Shown: one piece after another, positions 27,427 to 34,764 of the stretch
Layout: every line of letters starts with the position of its first letter
How positions within the stretch are numbered: position 1 is the stretch's first letter
Assembly (NCBI RefSeq): GCF_007830255.1
Contig: NZ_VLKG01000007.1
Coordinates: 124,001 to 188,000, forward strand
Source: Azomonas agilis
GTDB lineage: Bacteria; Pseudomonadota; Gammaproteobacteria; Pseudomonadales; Pseudomonadaceae
DNA: 64,000 nucleotides
Direction of reading: 5' to 3'
Notes under the pieces: generated by a model
Databases searched by the model: none
What the model saw: only the letters and a program-made list of their open reading frames with translations
Told to the model about the DNA's origin: nothing
Position numbers and translations under genes: made by a program

Positions 27427-28329
27427 ATGTCGGCGCTTGAGTCCCTGTCTGTCGAAGCTGAAATTCCATCTCAATCCTTTGACATCCGCCCCTTAGCCGG
27501 GGAAGTGCTGGGTGCAGAAATTCTGGATCTGGATCTGGCCCGTACCCTGAATCTGAACGACTTCAACCGTATTCATCAGGCGTTTTTGCAGTACAAAGTG
27601 CTGGTATTCCGTAACCAGCAGATTACCCCCGAGCAACACATTGCCTTTAGCCGCCGTTTTGGCGAGCTGCAAATCCATGTGCTCAAGCAATTCTTGCTGG
27701 CCAACCACCCAGAAGTGTTCATCATCTCCAACATTCTGGACGAGAATAACCGCCCCATTGGTTTGGGCGATGCGGGTAAGTTCTGGCACTCCGATCTGTC
27801 CTACGTTGAGCTGCCCAGCCTAGGGGCCATGCTGCACGCGCAAATTCTACCGGAAGAGGGCGGTGATACCCTGTTTGCCGACCAGCAATTGGCCTACGAA
27901 ACCCTGCCCGAAGCCACCCGTCAGGCCATTGATGGCCGCCGTGCCAATCACTCCTACACCGCCACCTATTACAAGCCCAAGCTGGAAGGCGAATGGCGGC
28001 CCACTCTGACCAACGCTCAGTTGGCGGAAGTGAAAGAAGTGATTCACCCCGTAGTGCGTACCCATCCGGAAACCGGACGCAAGGGCCTGTTTGTCAGCGA
28101 GAGCTTTACCACCCGTATTCTGGATCTGCCGGAAGCCGAAAGCCGTCAAATTTTGGATCAGCTGTTTGCCCACAGCATTCGCCCCGAATTCAGCTACCGC
28201 CATCAGTGGCAGCCCCACGATCTGCTGTTCTGGGATAACCGTGCCCTGATCCATCTGGCCACCGGCTGCCCGAACCATCTGCCACGCCGTATGCACCGCA
28301 CCACCATTCAGGGCGACGCACCTTTCTAA
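27427..28329 (+). CDS. TauD/TfdA-family alpha-ketoglutarate-dependent dioxygenase
   Basis: 300-residue Fe(II)/2-oxoglutarate dioxygenase. Iron ligands H121-x-D123 (KFWHSDLSY) and H276 (ALIHLAT); R291, fifteen residues on, for 2-oxoglutarate. The start follows TTTGGAG. First gene of a unit with an ABC importer of the nitrate/sulfonate/taurine class, so the imported compound is probably its substrate: a sulfonate or sulfate ester (inference). It is only moderately similar to the homologue at 647. Confidence 0.94.
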   Translation: MSALESLSVEAEIPSQSFDIRPLAGEVLGAEILDLDLARTLNLNDFNRIHQAFLQYKVLVFRNQQITPEQHIAFSRRFGELQIHVLKQFLLANHPEVFIISNILDENNRPIGLGDAGKFWHSDLSYVELPSLGAMLHAQILPEEGGDTLFADQQLAYETLPEATRQAIDGRRANHSYTATYYKPKLEGEWRPTLTNAQLAEVKEVIHPVVRTHPETGRKGLFVSESFTTRILDLPEAESRQILDQLFAHSIRPEFSYRHQWQPHDLLFWDNRALIHLATGCPNHLPRRMHRTTIQGDAPF

Positions 28330-28349
28330 TGCCTTGTTCTTGTTTATGA

Positions 28350-28374
28350 CCAGCAGCCTCACACGGGCTGCTGG
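28350..28374. terminator. Hairpin between dioxygenase and binding-protein genes
   Basis: CCAGCAGCC / GGCTGCTGG, a 9-bp perfect stem with a 7-nt loop. It may partially terminate transcription or protect the upstream mRNA. Confidence 0.55.
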
Positions 28375-28404
28375 CTGGCCCGTTTGTGTCTTTTGGAGGC
28401 GCTT

Positions 28405-29439
28405 ATGCCTGTATTTTCTGCATTGTTATCCCCGCGTATCAGCCGTGTAGCGGCGGGCTTGGGCCTGAGTTTGGCTTTGATTGGCGGTACTTTACCCACG
28501 CCGGCACAGGCTGAAGGTCAGCTACGCATCGCCGAACAGTTTGGTGTGGTGTACTTACTGCTGAACGTGGTTCGCGATCAGCAATTGATTGAGAAGCACG
28601 GCAAGGCCGCTGGTGTGGATATTAAGGTGGATTGGACGCGCCTGTCCGGTGGTTCGGCGGTGAATGACGCGCTGCTGTCGGGCAATATTGATATTGCCGG
28701 TGCTGGGATTGGCCCTTTGCTCACCGTCTGGGATCGCACCAAGGGCAAGCAAAACGTGCGCGGTGTGGCTTCCTTGGGCAACTTTCCCTACTACCTGCTC
28801 AGCAGCAATCCCAAGGTGAAAACCATCGCCGATCTGAGCGATAAAGACCGCATTGCGGTGCCGGCGGTCACGGTGTCGATTCAATCGCGCTTCTTGCAGT
28901 ATGCCGCCGCTCAGGAATGGGGTGATAAAGAGTTTGCCCGCCTCGATAAATACACCGTTGCCATTCCCCATCCTGAAGCTACGGCGGCTTTGTTGAATGG
29001 TGGCACAGAGTTGAATGGACACTTCTCCAACCCGCCGTTTCAGGATCAGGCCTTAAAGAACCCCGATGTGCATGTGGTGTTGGATACTTACAAGCTGCTC
29101 GGCCCTAACTCGCCAACCGTGCTCTATACCACCGAGAAGTTCTATCAGGAAAACCCGAAAACCTATCAAGCTTTCCTATCGGCTTTGACGGAAGCCTCGG
29201 CCTTCATCAAAAAAGACCCTGAAGCCGCGGCGGATATTTACCGCCGTGTCGCTGACTCCAAAACCGACCGCGACTTACTGCTGAAGGTGATTAAAGACCC
29301 ACGGGTTGAGTTCAGTGTAAATCCCACCGGCACCTTCAAACTGGCGGACTTTCTGCATCGGGTAGGGGTACTGAAAAACAAACCCACTTCTTGGCAGGAT
29401 TACTTCTTTAACAGCCCACAGGTGGCTTCCGGGAGCTGA
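28405..29439 (+). CDS. ABC transporter substrate-binding protein, NrtA/SsuA/TauA class
   Basis: 344-residue periplasmic binding protein. Signal peptide 1-39 or so (ends TPAQA). Mature part begins GQLRIAEQFGVVYLLLNVV, followed by SGGSAVNDALLSGNIDIAGAGIGPLL. Second gene of the dioxygenase-ABC unit. A close paralogue lies on the other side of the permease at 31291; both share SDKDRIAVPA, HPEATAAL and a YFF ending. Likely ligand: an organosulfonate or similar (inference). ATG 28405 has GGAGG upstream. Confidence 0.92.
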   Translation: MPVFSALLSPRISRVAAGLGLSLALIGGTLPTPAQAEGQLRIAEQFGVVYLLLNVVRDQQLIEKHGKAAGVDIKVDWTRLSGGSAVNDALLSGNIDIAGAGIGPLLTVWDRTKGKQNVRGVASLGNFPYYLLSSNPKVKTIADLSDKDRIAVPAVTVSIQSRFLQYAAAQEWGDKEFARLDKYTVAIPHPEATAALLNGGTELNGHFSNPPFQDQALKNPDVHVVLDTYKLLGPNSPTVLYTTEKFYQENPKTYQAFLSALTEASAFIKKDPEAAADIYRRVADSKTDRDLLLKVIKDPRVEFSVNPTGTFKLADFLHRVGVLKNKPTSWQDYFFNSPQVASGS

Positions 29440-29441
29440 TG

Positions 29442-30290
29442 ATGAGCACAAGCACTCCCTTGCAACCCTTATTGCAGGTACAGAAAGTTACGCTGGAATA
29501 CCAAACCACCCAGCACATTGTCCGTGCTACCCATGAAGTGAGTTTTGAAGTCGATCCCGGCGACCGCTTTGTGCTGCTTGGGCCATCGGGTTGCGGTAAA
29601 TCCACCCTGTTAAAAGCGGTGGCCGGTTTTATTCGCCCGCGTGAAGGCCAAATTGTGCTGGATGGCCAATTAGTGCACGAGCCCGGCCCAGATCGGGTGG
29701 TGGTGTTCCAAGAGTTTGACCAGCTGCTGCCGTGGAAGACGGTTAAGCAGAACGTGATGTTCTCGTTGCTGGCCTCACGCACGCTGGGCAAGCGCGAAGC
29801 CGAACAACGGGCACTGCATTATCTGGATAAGGTCGGGCTGTCTAAATTTGTGGATGCCTACCCGCATACCCTGTCCGGCGGCATGAAGGCCCGTGTGGCT
29901 ATTGCCCGCGCTCTGGCCATGCAACCAAAAATCCTGCTCATGGACGAGCCCTTTGCCGCGCTGGATGCCCTCACGCGCCGCAAAATGCAGGAAGAATTGC
30001 TGCAACTCTGGGACGAGGTGAAATTCACTCTGCTGTTTGTCACCCATTCCATTGAGGAAGCCTTGGTGGTGGGTAATCGTATTTTGCTGCTCTCACCTCA
30101 TCCGGGACGGGTGCGGGCGGAGATCAACAGCCACGCTTTTGACCTGCACAGCCAGCAGGGTGCGGCCTTCCAACAAACCGCGCGCCGTATTCATCGGCTG
30201 CTGTTTGAAGAGGGTGCTGTGGAGGTGCCCGCCGCCGAGAACGAACCCGCCGCCCCTGTTTCCAGCCATCCGCAAAAACGTATTGCCTAA
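29442..30290 (+). CDS. ABC transporter ATP-binding protein (SsuB/TauB-type)
   Basis: 282-residue ATPase with Walker A LGPSGCGKSTLL, Q-loop VVVFQEFDQLLPW, signature LSGGMKARVAIARALA and Walker B ILLMDEPFAALD, H-loop VTHS. Start: GGGAG lies 6 nt before ATG 29442; the overlapping ATG 29439 shares the A of the previous stop. The C-terminal 60 residues form an extension beyond the core fold. Energises the permease at 30302. Confidence 0.94.
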   Translation: MSTSTPLQPLLQVQKVTLEYQTTQHIVRATHEVSFEVDPGDRFVLLGPSGCGKSTLLKAVAGFIRPREGQIVLDGQLVHEPGPDRVVVFQEFDQLLPWKTVKQNVMFSLLASRTLGKREAEQRALHYLDKVGLSKFVDAYPHTLSGGMKARVAIARALAMQPKILLMDEPFAALDALTRRKMQEELLQLWDEVKFTLLFVTHSIEEALVVGNRILLLSPHPGRVRAEINSHAFDLHSQQGAAFQQTARRIHRLLFEEGAVEVPAAENEPAAPVSSHPQKRIA

Positions 30291-30301
30291 GGAGGCGCCT
30301 C

Positions 30302-31168
30302 ATGGCACTGAATCCCCCGCTGCGCCCCGAGTACGAGGTCAGCTTACCGCCGCTGCTGGATTTGCCGGTGGAGCGTGAGCTGTCCCGCGCTCAGCGTTTA
30401 TGGCAGCAAGGATGGCTGCGTAAATCCCTGATTTTGCTGGTGCTGGCGGTGATCTGGGAGATCGCGGCTCGCTACCAAAATAACGACCTACTGCTGCCCG
30501 GCTTTGTGCAGGTTTCCCATGCTTTGGTGGAGGGCATCATCAGCGGCGAATTGCTGTCCAAGGTGGCCATTTCGCTGAATGTGCTGGTGAAGGGCTACTT
30601 GCTGGGCATTGTGCTGGCCTTTGTCATGACCAGCTTGGCGGTCTCCACCCAATTGGGCCGCGATCTGCTGTCTACCCTGACCGCTATGTTTAACCCGCTG
30701 CCCGCCATTGCCCTGTTACCCTTGTCCTTACTCTGGTTCGGTTTGGGCGAAGCCAGCTTGCTGTTTGTACTGGTGCATTCGGTGGTGTGGTCGTTGGCGC
30801 TGAATACCTACGCCGGCTTTCAGGGCGTTTCCGAAACTCAGCGCATGGTCGGGCGTAACTACGGTTTGCGTGGCCTGCGCTTTGTATGGCTGATCCTGAT
30901 TCCCGCCGCGCTGCCTTCTATCGTCTCCGGTCTGAAAATCGGTTGGGCCTTTGCCTGGCGTACCCTGATTGCAGCGGAATTGGTGTTTGGCGCTTCCTCC
31001 GGTAAGGGCGGTTTGGGGTGGTACATCTTCCAAAACCGCAACGAGCTGTACACCGACAAGGTATTTGCTGGATTGGTAGTGGTGATCCTGATTGGCTTAT
31101 TGGTAGAAAACCTGATTTTCAGCCTGATTGAGCGCCACACCCTGAAACGCTGGGGTATGCAGCGGTAA
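30302..31168 (+). CDS. ABC transporter permease (SsuC/TauC-type)
   Basis: 288-residue permease with about six helices and the EAA-type cytoplasmic loop (VGRNYGLRGLRFVWLILIPAALP split around residues 180-205). An N-terminal cytoplasmic segment of about 45 residues precedes the first helix. GGAGG lies 6 nt before the ATG. Forms the channel with the ATPase at 29442. Confidence 0.93.
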   Translation: MALNPPLRPEYEVSLPPLLDLPVERELSRAQRLWQQGWLRKSLILLVLAVIWEIAARYQNNDLLLPGFVQVSHALVEGIISGELLSKVAISLNVLVKGYLLGIVLAFVMTSLAVSTQLGRDLLSTLTAMFNPLPAIALLPLSLLWFGLGEASLLFVLVHSVVWSLALNTYAGFQGVSETQRMVGRNYGLRGLRFVWLILIPAALPSIVSGLKIGWAFAWRTLIAAELVFGASSGKGGLGWYIFQNRNELYTDKVFAGLVVVILIGLLVENLIFSLIERHTLKRWGMQR

Positions 31169-31210
31169 TTCTGAGCTCAATGTGTTCTAGCACGACTTTC
31201 TAGGTCGAGA

Positions 31211-31274
31211 CCGGATGGCCGGATCGGCGTTTCTCGTAAACCCGGCGGCCATCATCTTTTATCAGCGGGCCGCC
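31211..31274 (+). promoter_or_regulatory. Candidate sulfur-gene leader L4 (four alternating segments)
   Basis: Segment A CCGG (31211-31214) can pair with B CCGG (31219-31222) around ATGG. B in longer form GATGGCCG (31214-31221) pairs with C CGGCCATC (31246-31253), 8 bp. C in the form GGCGGCC (31244-31250) pairs with D GGCCGCC (31268-31274), 7 bp. A:B and C:D, or B:C, can form, but not all. The GG of the motif is 78 nt before the start of the second binding protein. Confidence 0.55.
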
Positions 31275-31290
31275 CTCTTTGGGACAGCCC

Positions 31291-32307
31291 ATGAAACTGA
31301 ATTTCCCTAAAACCCTAGCGCCCCTCGCGGCGGCTTTGGGTCTGTGCTCGGCATTAGTCGTACCCCATGCGAACGCCGAAGGCCGCATCAGCATTGCCCA
31401 GCAATTTGGCATCGGCTATCTGATTTTAGACGTGGTACGCGATCAAAAACTGATCGAAAAACACGGCAAAGCGCAGGGCATTAACATCGAAGTGGACTGG
31501 CGCAGCATCTCTGGTGCCACCGCCATGAACGAGGCATTGTTGGCCGGCTCCTTGGACGTAGTGTCCGCTGGAGTGCCACCCGCCTTAGCGGTCTGGGATC
31601 GCACCAAGGGCAAGCAAAACGTCAAAGCCGTCGCCGCTTTGGGTGCTTTACCTAACTACCTGCTGACCAACAACCCGAACGTCAAAACTCTCAAGGATTT
31701 GAGCGATAAAGACCGCATTGCCGTACCCGCAGCGGGCGTGGGTTTCCAATCCCGTACCTTGCAAATCGAAGCCGCTAAACTGTTTGGTAAGGAAGACTTC
31801 CAGCACTTTGACAAAATTTCTGTCAGCTTGCCCCATCCCGAAGCCACGGCAGCGCTGATTGCTGGTGGTTCGGAGATTACCACCCACTTCTCCAGCCCGC
31901 CCTTTTCCTATCAGGCACTGGAAAATCCCAGGGTACGCAAGCTGATCAGCTCCTACGATATTTTGGGCGGCAAGGCGACCTTTAACCTGCTGTACGCCAC
32001 CGAGAAATTCCACGACGAAAACCCCAAAACCTACCGCGCCTTCTACGACGCGCTGGTGGAGGCGGAGGGCTGGATCAAGGCCAACAAAGCCGCGGCGGCT
32101 GAGACTTACATCCGCGTACAGCAATCCAAGTTGCCGCTGGAGTTTGTACGCAAAATCGTGGAAGACCCAGAGATCGAGTTCACCGTCAGCCCACAGCGCA
32201 GCTATGTGTACGCGGAAAAACTTTACGAGCTGGGCGTGCTGAAGAACAAAGCCGGTTCGTGGAAGGACTACTTCTTTAGCGAAGCCTACGCACGGCCCGG
32301 CAGCTAA
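31291..32307 (+). CDS. Second ABC substrate-binding protein, paralogue of 28405
   Basis: 338-residue periplasmic binding protein. Signal peptide 1-29 (ends PHANA), then GRISIAQQFGIGYLILDVV. Closely related to the protein at 28405 over the full length. It follows the permease by 122 nt and has its own leader (L4), so it can be expressed separately. A second receptor would widen the range of ligands for one importer (inference). ATG 31291 has GGGA 7 nt upstream. The gene end abuts the integron remnant. Confidence 0.92.
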   Translation: MKLNFPKTLAPLAAALGLCSALVVPHANAEGRISIAQQFGIGYLILDVVRDQKLIEKHGKAQGINIEVDWRSISGATAMNEALLAGSLDVVSAGVPPALAVWDRTKGKQNVKAVAALGALPNYLLTNNPNVKTLKDLSDKDRIAVPAAGVGFQSRTLQIEAAKLFGKEDFQHFDKISVSLPHPEATAALIAGGSEITTHFSSPPFSYQALENPRVRKLISSYDILGGKATFNLLYATEKFHDENPKTYRAFYDALVEAEGWIKANKAAAAETYIRVQQSKLPLEFVRKIVEDPEIEFTVSPQRSYVYAEKLYELGVLKNKAGSWKDYFFSEAYARPGS

Positions 32308-32349
32308 GGAGCGGATGCTGCACCGCCGCAGCTTGGGGTAAAGTAGGGC

Positions 32350-32373
32350 GTATCTAAGTGCGCTATGTGGTCT
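32350..32373 (-). pseudogene. Possible IS3-family transposase scar (very short)
   Basis: The minus strand reads RPHSALRY. IS3-family transposases end in a segment like RPHSALGY. Only eight residues match, directly at the point where the integrase homology stops. Suggestive, not proof. Confidence 0.2.
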
Positions 32374-32387
32374 CATTGAGGTGTAGC

Positions 32388-32763
32388 CACAGATCAATGC
32401 CAAAAGCTGCTGCATCTCTTCTACCGCTAAGACCACTGGCAATCGGGCCGGTTTTTGGGCGTGCACAACCTCGCCTAGCCAAGGTAAATCCAGCTTCAGC
32501 ACCTGCTTGTACAGAAATAAAAGAGCGGCTAGCGCCTGATTTTGTGTTGAAGCGGACACCTGACCGTGTAGGGCTAAGTCCGAAAAAAAGGCTTCAATCT
32601 CAGCGGCCCCCATTTCCATAGGGTGGCGATACTGGTGAAAGCTGATAAAGCGTCGCACCCATTCGCAATAGACGCGCTCAGTACGAATCGAGTAGTGTCT
32701 TAGCCGAATTTGTTCCCGAACCTGATCCAGCAGACGTGGCTTATTATCCATGGTGTATAACAT
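32388..32763 (-). pseudogene. intI: Truncated integron integrase, N-terminal fragment
   Basis: From ATG 32763 (or 32751) the minus strand encodes about 125 residues with clear similarity to the N-terminal SAM-like domain of IntI tyrosine recombinases: LLDQVREQIRLRHYS, YCEWVRRFISFH, AEIEAFFSDLA, VSASTQNQALAALLFLYKQVL and ARLPVVL. The catalytic domain (R-H-R-Y residues and the IntI-specific patch) is absent: the frame runs on into the antisense of the 31291 gene, where no homology exists. So the integrase is dead and its 3' part was lost, probably by deletion or insertion at about 32388. Confidence 0.85.
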
Positions 32764-32882
32764 CCTTATTCAGTCATGGAGCTGCTACAAAGCTTAATTT
32801 AGAGGGCTCCTGCTAATCAGCAAGGAAGATTATCCACCAGACCCACTTGGCGGGTTATACACCTAGTGGGGTCTAATAATAG
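32764..32882. other. attI-like region of the integron remnant
   Basis: Region between the integrase start and the first cassette. The last attI-side base is G32882, followed by TTATGC of the cassette. It includes the imperfect inverted repeat AGACCCACT (32839-32847) / AGTGGGGTCT (32865-32874). Assigned by position and by the cassette junction. Confidence 0.6.
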
Positions 32883-33531
32883 TTATGCATCAGGAGATAA
32901 GTGTGAACCTAGAAAAGCTTGAATCAGAAGTGAAGCGCTCTAGGTATTTTATAGTTTTTGCAGCAATCACTCCTGCCATCATATATATGCTTTGGTTCGC
33001 AGTTAAAAATGATCAACAACTTTCAACAGACGCTGGACTATGGGGTACATTTGGTGATTTCGTAGGCGGACTCATCAACCCATTGATCGCATATTTTGCT
33101 TTTTACTGGCTCACACAATCTGTACTGATTCAAAAAACAGAGTTATCCGAAACCAAAAACGCATTGGTAGCAGCACAATACGCTCAACAAAAACAAGCAA
33201 GCACCGCACTAAAAGCCGCCACCCTCCAATCACTAAGCATAAGACTCAACGCCATAAATCAAGAAATATCATTTGAGCAAGATATTCTTAAATTTGTTAT
33301 TTCCGAGGCACAGAGAAATGGCAGCCATTACACTGTAATGCTACCTAATGGCGAACAAAAACTACCGGGCAAGGCAATTCCAGAAATTCATGATCGACTT
33401 GACGCATTGAAAACCAAACAAGCAAAGCTAATGCAAGCTGTTGAGCAGCTTCAGGTTGACGCATAACAATGCGCTCAACTGTCGCTCACTTCGTTCGCTG
33501 GACGTCCAAAAGCTACGCTTTTGGCCGCCCG
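32883..33531 (+). mobile_element. Integron gene cassette (single, complete)
   Basis: 649-bp cassette bounded by G|TTATGC at the attI side and the G of the attC R' site GTTAGCT. The first bases GTTATGC are the exact complement of the R'' site GCATAAC at 33461-33467, as expected when a circular cassette is inserted. It holds one ORF in the same direction, as cassettes usually do. Base composition is much more AT-rich than the flanks. Confidence 0.8.
32903..33466 (+). CDS. Cassette-encoded two-helix membrane protein, putative abortive-infection-like
   Basis: 187-residue protein starting at GTG 32903: AGGAG lies 6 nt before it, while ATG 32885 is inside the recombination site without a ribosome site. 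Two membrane helices at about residues 15-38 and 53-78, with LWGTFGDFVGGLINPLI between, then a coiled, Gln/Ala/Lys-rich cytoplasmic part (QKTELSETKNALVAAQ). The WG-x-FGDF-x-GG-x-x-NP signature recalls small membrane proteins annotated as putative phage abortive infection proteins; this is from memory of the family pattern. The stop TAA is within the attC R'' site. Confidence 0.75.
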   Translation: MNLEKLESEVKRSRYFIVFAAITPAIIYMLWFAVKNDQQLSTDAGLWGTFGDFVGGLINPLIAYFAFYWLTQSVLIQKTELSETKNALVAAQYAQQKQASTALKAATLQSLSIRLNAINQEISFEQDILKFVISEAQRNGSHYTVMLPNGEQKLPGKAIPEIHDRLDALKTKQAKLMQAVEQLQVDA

Positions 33532-33537
33532 TTAGCT
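33461..33537. other. attC recombination site
   Basis: R'' GCATAAC (33461-33467) and R' GTTAGCT (33531-33537) flank an imperfectly palindromic interior with a CCAAAAGC-TAC-GCTTTTGG hairpin and the common TGCGCTCAA and GGCCGCCCGTTAG stretches seen in attC sites. Length 77 nt is within the usual range. It directly follows the cassette ORF. Confidence 0.85.
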
Positions 33538-33855
33538 TAATCGTCATCCACCGTTGTGTGTAGGGATCAGCCACAGCATGAATCAAAAAATCATGTTATA
33601 TATAGGTTAAGAGTAAAATAAGATCGCTGTATTTAAATGGCTTTTCTAAGTTTTAATTTGAATTAATATTTGTAATATTTTATGCCTGTTAATATTTGGT
33701 TAATAATTGTAATTTTATTTAAAAAAAGTTGTAATTCTTATATTAACCTTCATTTAAGCCTAGGCTGTTTATTCTCTCCACGAACCTTTCTAAATGGCTG
33801 AATCCAGCGTTTTTGAGCGGATCAGCTAAATTTTACCTGGTTTCGGGAGAATCTA
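33538..33855. other. AT-rich intergenic region after the attC site
   Basis: About 320 bp without a convincing gene. The first part could be the former integron flank; from 33600 it is AT-rich with TTAAT and TTTAAA runs, and ends in the promoter and ribosome site (CGGGAGAA) of the DUF2790-type gene. Confidence 0.6.
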
Positions 33856-34149
33856 ATGAAGTTTGTAGTCTTTGCTCTTTTCATGCTGTGTCTTATTAAA
33901 ACTGCACAGGCTAAAGACACCTTTGGGATTGATGTTAAATCCCATAGTGCTATGGGGCAAAGCAGGGATGTATTGCCGATTAAAACCTATCAATACGGAA
34001 TGAATTTAGATATTAAAAGAGTGATCTCTATTGAGGGTGACCACGAAGCTTGCGAAGTAGTGCCTATGCACATGCTGTATGAGGACAGCCAAGGCCAACG
34101 CCATCGCTTAGAATATCTGGTAATGGGGACAGGCTGCACCAACGGTTAA
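33856..34149 (+). CDS. Small secreted protein, DUF2790-like
   Basis: 97-residue protein. Signal peptide 1-19 (ends AQA). The YGMNLDIKRVISIEGDHEACEVVP and MLYEDSQGQRHRLEYLVMGTGC segments, split here, match the pattern of the Pseudomonas DUF2790 family, with two Cys that could form a disulfide. Function of the family is unknown; some members are copper- or stress-regulated in pseudomonads (general knowledge). The nearby integron may have arrived beside it. Confidence 0.82.
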   Translation: MKFVVFALFMLCLIKTAQAKDTFGIDVKSHSAMGQSRDVLPIKTYQYGMNLDIKRVISIEGDHEACEVVPMHMLYEDSQGQRHRLEYLVMGTGCTNG

Positions 34150-34223
34150 AGCTTAAGTTAGAGTTTTTACTTATATTTTTATAGCCAAAATAAGGTAATA
34201 AGTATATTTATAATAGTTTTTGG

Positions 34224-34238
34224 ATCTTAATCTAAGAT
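34224..34238. promoter_or_regulatory. Small inverted repeat upstream of the second tctBA operon
   Basis: ATCTTA-ATC-TAAGAT, 6-bp perfect arms, just upstream of the terminator-like hairpin. Possible operator. Confidence 0.3.
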
Positions 34239-34246
34239 GTCGGTAG

Positions 34247-34285
34247 GCTCTCGATGCTTAAAGCGTTAGGTCGAGGGCTTTTTTT
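34247..34285 (+). terminator. Terminator-like hairpin touching the tctB start codon
   Basis: GCTCTCGA (34247-34254) pairs with TCGAGGGC (34271-34278, one G-T wobble) and is followed by TTTTTTT and then the ATG at 34286. The GAGGG of the 3' arm is also the only ribosome site. Either the end of the DUF2790 transcript or an attenuator for the operon. Confidence 0.7.
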
Positions 34286-34750
34286 ATGCCAATTAAGGTA
34301 ATCAACACGCCAGATTTTGTTTCTGGATTGCTGTTTTTGGCGGCGGGTATCAGTGGAATTGCTCTAGGTTCTAGCTATGCCGTGGGTAATGCTATGCGCA
34401 TGGGGCCTGGATATTTTCCACTGATACTGGGAGGCGCTCTGACCTTATTGGGTTTGGTGGTGTTGGTACGCTGCCTGAAGCTAGGAGTCACGGAAGAAGA
34501 TAATCTATTGGCCAGCTTTCGCTGGCGTCCCGCTTTGTTTGTGGTGCTAAGCGTGGTGGTATTTGGGCTGTTGGCCCAAGAGTTGGGTTTGCTATTGGCC
34601 ACCGTCGTGATGACGCTGGTCAGCGGTTTAGCCCGCACAGAAATACATTTCCCTGAGTTATTGGGGCTGAGTGTTGGCTTAGCTGCATTTGGGGTCGCTG
34701 TATTTTCCTTTGGTCTGGGTCTGACACTACCCATTCTGCCCGTTGTATAA
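34286..34750 (+). CDS. tctB: TctB-family small subunit of tripartite tricarboxylate transporter
   Basis: 154-residue small membrane subunit with four helices, opening NTPDFVSGLLFLAAGIS and MRMGPGYFPLILGG, the TctB signature. First gene of a long catabolic operon up to 44704. Start at 34286 fits the family N-terminus; its ribosome site is within the hairpin described above. Confidence 0.9.
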   Translation: MPIKVINTPDFVSGLLFLAAGISGIALGSSYAVGNAMRMGPGYFPLILGGALTLLGLVVLVRCLKLGVTEEDNLLASFRWRPALFVVLSVVVFGLLAQELGLLLATVVMTLVSGLARTEIHFPELLGLSVGLAAFGVAVFSFGLGLTLPILPVV

Positions 34751-34764
34751 GTGGGGGAAGTCTG

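Noticed and set aside
31648-32387. Long minus-strand frame continuing from the integrase fragment
   Set aside because: It is antisense to the 31291 binding-protein gene, which has clear signal peptide and family motifs. Only the first ~125 residues have integrase similarity.
32885-32902. ATG 32885 as start of the cassette gene
   Set aside because: It lies inside the recombination core site and has no ribosome site; GTG 32903 has AGGAG at 6 nt.
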